Source: Selenomonas sputigena ATCC 35185 (GTDB taxonomy: Bacteria; Bacillota; Negativicutes; Selenomonadales; Selenomonadaceae). Taken from it: a stretch of DNA of 64,000 bases. Location: the NCBI RefSeq assembly GCF_000208405.1, contig NC_015437.1:2287501-2351500 (forward strand), read 5' to 3'. The position numbers and the translations under genes were made by a program. Position 1 is the first letter of the stretch. Each line of letters begins with the position of its first letter. Of this stretch, positions 60,719 through 64,000 are shown piece by piece. The notes below the pieces were generated by a model. The model had not been told where the DNA came from. It saw only the letters and a list, made by a program, of their open reading frames with translations, and did not search any database.

Positions 60719-62036
60719 CACTAACGGGATTTACTCTGAGAAGAATTTATGGCTGAATTTAGTGTGAGAAATCTCTCTACACAAAGGAGGCTGTCATCAT
60801 GAAGCAAGCAGACAACAACAAGAAGAACAAGCACCTTACTGCACAAGACCGCCAGGAAATCATGAACGGGCTCGACAGGGGATTGTCCTTCAAGGCGATC
60901 GCCCTGCTCGTTCAGAAAGATCCTACCACCATATCTTACGAAGTGAAGCGACATCGCAAAGAGCACCGCAATGCGTTCGTGCAAACAGACGAACTCTGCC
61001 CCTTGCTCGAAAAGGCACCCTTCGTCTGCAACGCCTGCCCCAAGCGCCGTTCTGCTAACTGCCGCTTCCTCCGCCTTCTCTATGTCGCTCCGCAGGCACA
61101 TGCCGAATACGAAGCGCTCCTGCACGATGCACGCGAAGGCATTCCGTTGAACCGTGCGTCTTTTTACAAGCAGGATCGCATCATTTCCTCTTGCATTGAG
61201 AAGGGGCAGCACATTTATCATATCGTCGCTTCTCACCCAGAGCTCAATGTGTCTCTCAGCACAGTTTATCGGCATTTTTCCAAGGGATATTATTCGGCTT
61301 CCAAGATTCACCTTCCACGCGCCGTAAAGTTCAAGCCTCGCAAAAAGAAGCGGGCGGATGTCGTTCCTTCTGCCATAAAGAAGGAACGCACCTATGCGGA
61401 TTTCCTCGCTCATATGGAACGGGAAGGGCTTAGCGCACATACGCAGCTTGATACCGTTATCGGAGTTTCAGGCGGCAAAGTCATCCTCACCGTCCACTTC
61501 ACTGCGTTCAATTTCATGTTCGGGCTTCTGCTCGAAAACAAGACGGCTGTGCAGGCTGCCTTGAAGTTCCAAGAGGTCAAACGAACTTTGACTGCAGGCG
61601 GTTTTGCTTTTCCTGCCCTTATGCCCGTGATGCTTACGGACAACGGTGGAGAGTTCTCCGATGTTTTCGCCTTTGAGAACAATCTTGAGGGGGAAAAGGA
61701 GGCCTGCCTTTTTTTCTGCGATCCCATGCAGTCTTACCAGAAGGCGCAAATTGAGAAGAATCACACGCTTTTTCGCGATATTGTGCCGAAGGGGTCTTCT
61801 TTCGACCATTTCACACAGGATACCGTCAATTTGATTTTTTCGCACATCAATGGCGTCCGTCGCAACATTTACAGCGGCAAGTCTCCCTATGAGATGTTTA
61901 CGTTCGCTTTTTCCGAGGAACTGGCTGCTCTTTTGGGCATCTCGTATGTTGCGCCGGAAGATGTCGTGCAGTCTCCTAGACTTCTAAAGGGCTGATCTTG
62001 CGCTGCACATCTTTCTCATAGTAAATCCCGCCAGGG
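60719..62036 (+). mobile_element. IS30-family insertion sequence
   Basis: The element is about 1318 bp, with 24-bp imperfect ends. The left end (60719-60742) is CACTAACGGGATTTACTCTGAGAA; the right end (62013-62036) read on the other strand is CCCTGGCGGGATTTACTATGAGAA, matching at 19 of 24. It carries one intact transposase gene. Just outside each end is a sequence resembling the opposite end, so it may have inserted next to pre-existing IS ends. Exact boundaries and target duplication are uncertain by a few bases. Confidence 0.8.
60799..61995 (+). CDS. IS30-family transposase
   Basis: The 398-residue transposase has an N-terminal HTH (LTAQDRQEIMNGLDRGLSFK, AIALLVQKDPTTISYEVKRH), a cysteine cluster (CPLLEKAPFVCNACPKRRSANC) as in IS30 proteins, and a DDE core. 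The core reads LDTVIG (first Asp), LTDNGGEFSD (second Asp) and KAQIEKNH (Glu), then the NRRSPYEMF-like GKSPYEMF. All catalytic residues are present, so the element may be active. AAAGGAGG lies upstream of the ATG. Confidence 0.93.
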   Translation: MKQADNNKKNKHLTAQDRQEIMNGLDRGLSFKAIALLVQKDPTTISYEVKRHRKEHRNAFVQTDELCPLLEKAPFVCNACPKRRSANCRFLRLLYVAPQAHAEYEALLHDAREGIPLNRASFYKQDRIISSCIEKGQHIYHIVASHPELNVSLSTVYRHFSKGYYSASKIHLPRAVKFKPRKKKRADVVPSAIKKERTYADFLAHMEREGLSAHTQLDTVIGVSGGKVILTVHFTAFNFMFGLLLENKTAVQAALKFQEVKRTLTAGGFAFPALMPVMLTDNGGEFSDVFAFENNLEGEKEACLFFCDPMQSYQKAQIEKNHTLFRDIVPKGSSFDHFTQDTVNLIFSHINGVRRNIYSGKSPYEMFTFAFSEELAALLGISYVAPEDVVQSPRLLKG

Positions 62037-62277
62037 TGGAACTTACTCTGAAAAGCCTCGCTTTTCGGAGTGCGAAGCATGTCCTTCTTTCTAGCTTATC
62101 CCTTATGGTTCGGTCGCTTTTAAGACGATATTGTGCTCAGGTCATCCATTGCATACAAATTCTGATGCTTCTCGCACTTACTCCTATCGGCTTTCTTAGA
62201 CTAAATCCCATAGACTTACATCAGCGGAAGTTACTTTGCGAATTTACGGAAATGCTGCACGCAGAAGCACATCTCCG
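62037..62277. other. IS-flanking intergenic region
   Basis: The region begins with AACTTACTCTGAAAAG, similar to the IS left end, and contains ACTAAATCCCATAGACTTAC near 62200, similar to the right end. It may be remnant IS sequence. No gene is seen. Confidence 0.35.
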
Positions 62278-63846
62278 TCAGTCGCGCGAAAAGCCGCCGC
62301 TTGCCTCCCCTGCCGCTCTTTCCAGCGCGCCAAGCTCGCCCTCCTCGGTCAGCACATAGAGCATGTCGCCCGCCTTGAGCATGAGGCTGCCCTGCGGCAG
62401 AAGCTCGATCGTGCCGCGCCGCACATTCATGACGTGACCGTGCGCTCCCCAGTCGATCGCCGAGACGCATCGCCCCTCCATCGCGCTTCCCGCTGCGACG
62501 CAAAGCTCCGCCATGACGCGGCGGCGCGAGCCTCTCGCGCCCTGCCCCCGCGAACGCTCGTAAAGCTCGTCGTAGATGGGTCTGCCACCCGTGAGGTCGT
62601 TGACGAGCGCGGCGCAGGCGGCGACGCAGACGACAGCGAGCAGGTGCTCAAAAGAGCCGGTGATCTCCATGATGAGGAGGCTCGCCGTCAGCGGCGCCTT
62701 GATGCTTCCCGCGAAGAAGCCTGCCATGCCGAGGACGACGAAGGTCGGGCAGAGCGCCGCGGGCAGAGCGCCGAGCGCAACTGCCGCCGCAGAGAAGAGC
62801 GCACCCGAAAGCGCACCGAGGACGAGGACGGGCAGAAAGATGCCGCCCGGCACGCCCGAGCCGTAGCAAAAGACCGTGAAGAGGAACTTGCCGAGAAAGA
62901 TGACGAGGATCGCGCCGAAGACGAGCGGCTCCTGCACCATGCGATTGACGAGAAAGTTGCCGCCCGAAAGGATCTCAGGCAGCAAGAAGCCGAGAACGCC
63001 CGCCGCGAGGAACGGAATCGCCGTGCGAAAGCCGAGAGAAGGCACGAAGCGCCCCCAGGTGTCGAGCGCGAGGCAGAGCACGCGGTTGAAGAGCCTGCCG
63101 AGCGCACCCGAGAATACGCCGAGCAAGAAGAGCAGCAGATACGCGCCGCCGAGCGGCACGGCGGGCACGGAGCCGACGGCGAACATCGGGCCGACGCCGA
63201 AGATCTCCTGCGTCACGAAGCCTGCGGCGATGGCAGAGCCAAGGACGCCCATGAGCATCTGCGGAGAGAAGTTCTTCGCCAGCTCTTCGAAGGAAAAGAC
63301 GAGGCTCGCCAAAGGCGCGTTGAAGATGGCGGCGAAGCCTGCGCCAGCACCCGCCGTCAAAAGGAAGCGCTCCTCGGCACGCGAACGCCCGGCCGCGCGG
63401 CTGACGCCTGCGCCCACGCAGGCGCCGATCTCGACGCTCGGGCCGCCGCGCCCGAGCGACAGTCCCGCGCCGATGCCGAGCACGACGCTGGCGAACTTGC
63501 CGAAGAGCACGCGCGCCCAGCGCAAGTGACTGTCGCCGCGCAGCACGCCCTTGAGGTCGGGGATACCGCCGCCGCCGACCATGGAGTCAAGCTGCATGAG
63601 ACGACGGACGATGACGGAAAGCGCAAGGAGCGCGAGAAAATACCCCGCCGTCCAGAGCGGCGAAGCGTCGCGCAGGAAGTCGTAGAGCATGGGACGCAAA
63701 TGATCGGCGCTTTCCAAGAGCCAGTGATAGAGCGCGATGACAGCGCCCACGAGGACGCCGATCAGAAGCCCGTCGGCGAAGAGCCGCAGGCGAAAGTGTG
63801 CGGGCTGTTTCACATAGAGAAGCGCACGCTCAATATTTTCCGGCAT
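62278..63846 (-). CDS. CLC-family chloride channel/transporter with RCK_C domain
   Basis: The 522-residue membrane protein has the CLC fold (about residues 20-430) followed by a TrkA-C/RCK_C-type domain (about 450-520, EGRCVSAIDW, GDMLYVLTEEGEL). Selectivity motifs are GGGGIPDLK (about 93), GRGGPSVE (about 135) and GVPGGIFLP (about 350). The gating glutamate of the usual GREGP motif is glycine here; the glutamate pair FEEL on the internal side is kept. The ATG at 63846 is chosen because GGGAGGG precedes it. Confidence 0.9.
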   Translation of the reverse strand: MPENIERALLYVKQPAHFRLRLFADGLLIGVLVGAVIALYHWLLESADHLRPMLYDFLRDASPLWTAGYFLALLALSVIVRRLMQLDSMVGGGGIPDLKGVLRGDSHLRWARVLFGKFASVVLGIGAGLSLGRGGPSVEIGACVGAGVSRAAGRSRAEERFLLTAGAGAGFAAIFNAPLASLVFSFEELAKNFSPQMLMGVLGSAIAAGFVTQEIFGVGPMFAVGSVPAVPLGGAYLLLFLLGVFSGALGRLFNRVLCLALDTWGRFVPSLGFRTAIPFLAAGVLGFLLPEILSGGNFLVNRMVQEPLVFGAILVIFLGKFLFTVFCYGSGVPGGIFLPVLVLGALSGALFSAAAVALGALPAALCPTFVVLGMAGFFAGSIKAPLTASLLIMEITGSFEHLLAVVCVAACAALVNDLTGGRPIYDELYERSRGQGARGSRRRVMAELCVAAGSAMEGRCVSAIDWGAHGHVMNVRRGTIELLPQGSLMLKAGDMLYVLTEEGELGALERAAGEASGGFSRD

Positions 63847-63870
63847 CGTATCTTTCCCTCCCAAACGAAA

Positions 63871-63899
63871 AGCCGCGCAGTCTCAAAGGATGCGCGGCT
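63871..63899 (-). terminator. Terminator of the gene to the right
   Basis: A 9-bp stem AGCCGCGCA (63871-63879) with TGCGCGGCT (63891-63899) is followed on the minus strand by TTTTCG. It precedes the CLC gene and so ends an upstream minus-strand transcript entering from beyond 64000. Confidence 0.7.
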
Positions 63900-63911
63900 C
63901 TTGACGCTTGC

Positions 63912-64000
63912 TCAAAACGGCTCGCTTATGGGCGTCACGCCAAGCCAAAGGCGAACACCGTCCGCGCCTGCCACTTCTTGCCCGAGCGCAGGAGCGGCTG
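63912..64000 (-). CDS. 3' end of an unidentified gene (frame uncertain)
   Basis: A gene should end here, because a terminator follows at once. Two minus-strand frames are open to the window edge. One ends at TGA 63912-63914 (28 residues ending WLGVTPISEPF). The other ends at TGA 63935-63937 (21 residues ending ARTVFAFGLA) and has a higher third-position GC. The fragment is too short to identify. Confidence 0.35.
   Translation of the reverse strand, partial: AAPALGQEVAGADGVRLWLGVTPISEPF

Overview
The window looks like chromosomal DNA from a diderm Firmicute of the class Negativicutes, most likely Selenomonas or a close relative (inferred from content, not from a database search). Outer-membrane genes are present: an OmpM-type porin with an SLH domain, a TonB-dependent receptor and a classical autotransporter. 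They sit beside typical Firmicute genes: RNase M5, an independent phosphoglycerate mutase in a gap-pgk-tpi-gpm cluster, MetNIQ and a PolC paralogue. The backbone is GC-rich with G/C-ending codons. Several accessory stretches are visibly more AT-rich.

Left part (1-12 kb): the 5' tip of a probable ahpC with a PerR/Fur-type operator; a tmk-rnmV-rsmA-PHP phosphoesterase run; a two-component system; a LysR regulator; then a 1665-residue outer-membrane protein. That protein carries a complete TonB-dependent receptor followed by a second porin-like barrel, and has a C9 tract just after its signal peptide. From 12 to 26 kb: an autotransporter, ppk and a divergent ppx, nicotinamidase, DacF, VapBC, a YibE/F protein, a thioesterase and nicotinate phosphoribosyltransferase.

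From 26.5 to 36.5 kb a cobalamin riboswitch with a downstream terminator leads a same-strand cluster: a DASS-type transporter, a PepSY membrane protein, a five-gene Opp/Nik-type ABC importer and the OmpM porin. From 36.9 to 46 kb: thiE, rpsF-ssb-rpsR, an orphan FliD-C-like protein, a lipoprotein and the lower-glycolysis cluster gap-pgk-tpiA-gpmI.

The accessory region (46.2-55.4 kb) is the most unusual part. It has a protein of five 42-residue repeats, a Panacea-domain antitoxin-like gene overlapping a likely toxin, a PepSY protein with 11-bp operator-like repeats, and a three-gene, AT-richer cassette. The cassette encodes a PD-(D/E)XK nuclease, an unknown protein with an FtsZ-C-like tail, and a PolC paralogue that has lost its exonuclease and two of its three palm aspartates. 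A WYL regulator preceded by 11-bp tandem repeats lies upstream, and a 166-bp MITE abuts the nuclease ribosome-binding site. I regard this cassette as the best candidate for an undescribed system.

The right end holds a second two-component system, metN-metI-metQ, an intact IS30-family element and a CLC chloride-channel protein whose gating glutamate is replaced by glycine. No rRNA, tRNA or CRISPR array was seen. Two dispersed repeat families recur in intergenic gaps.
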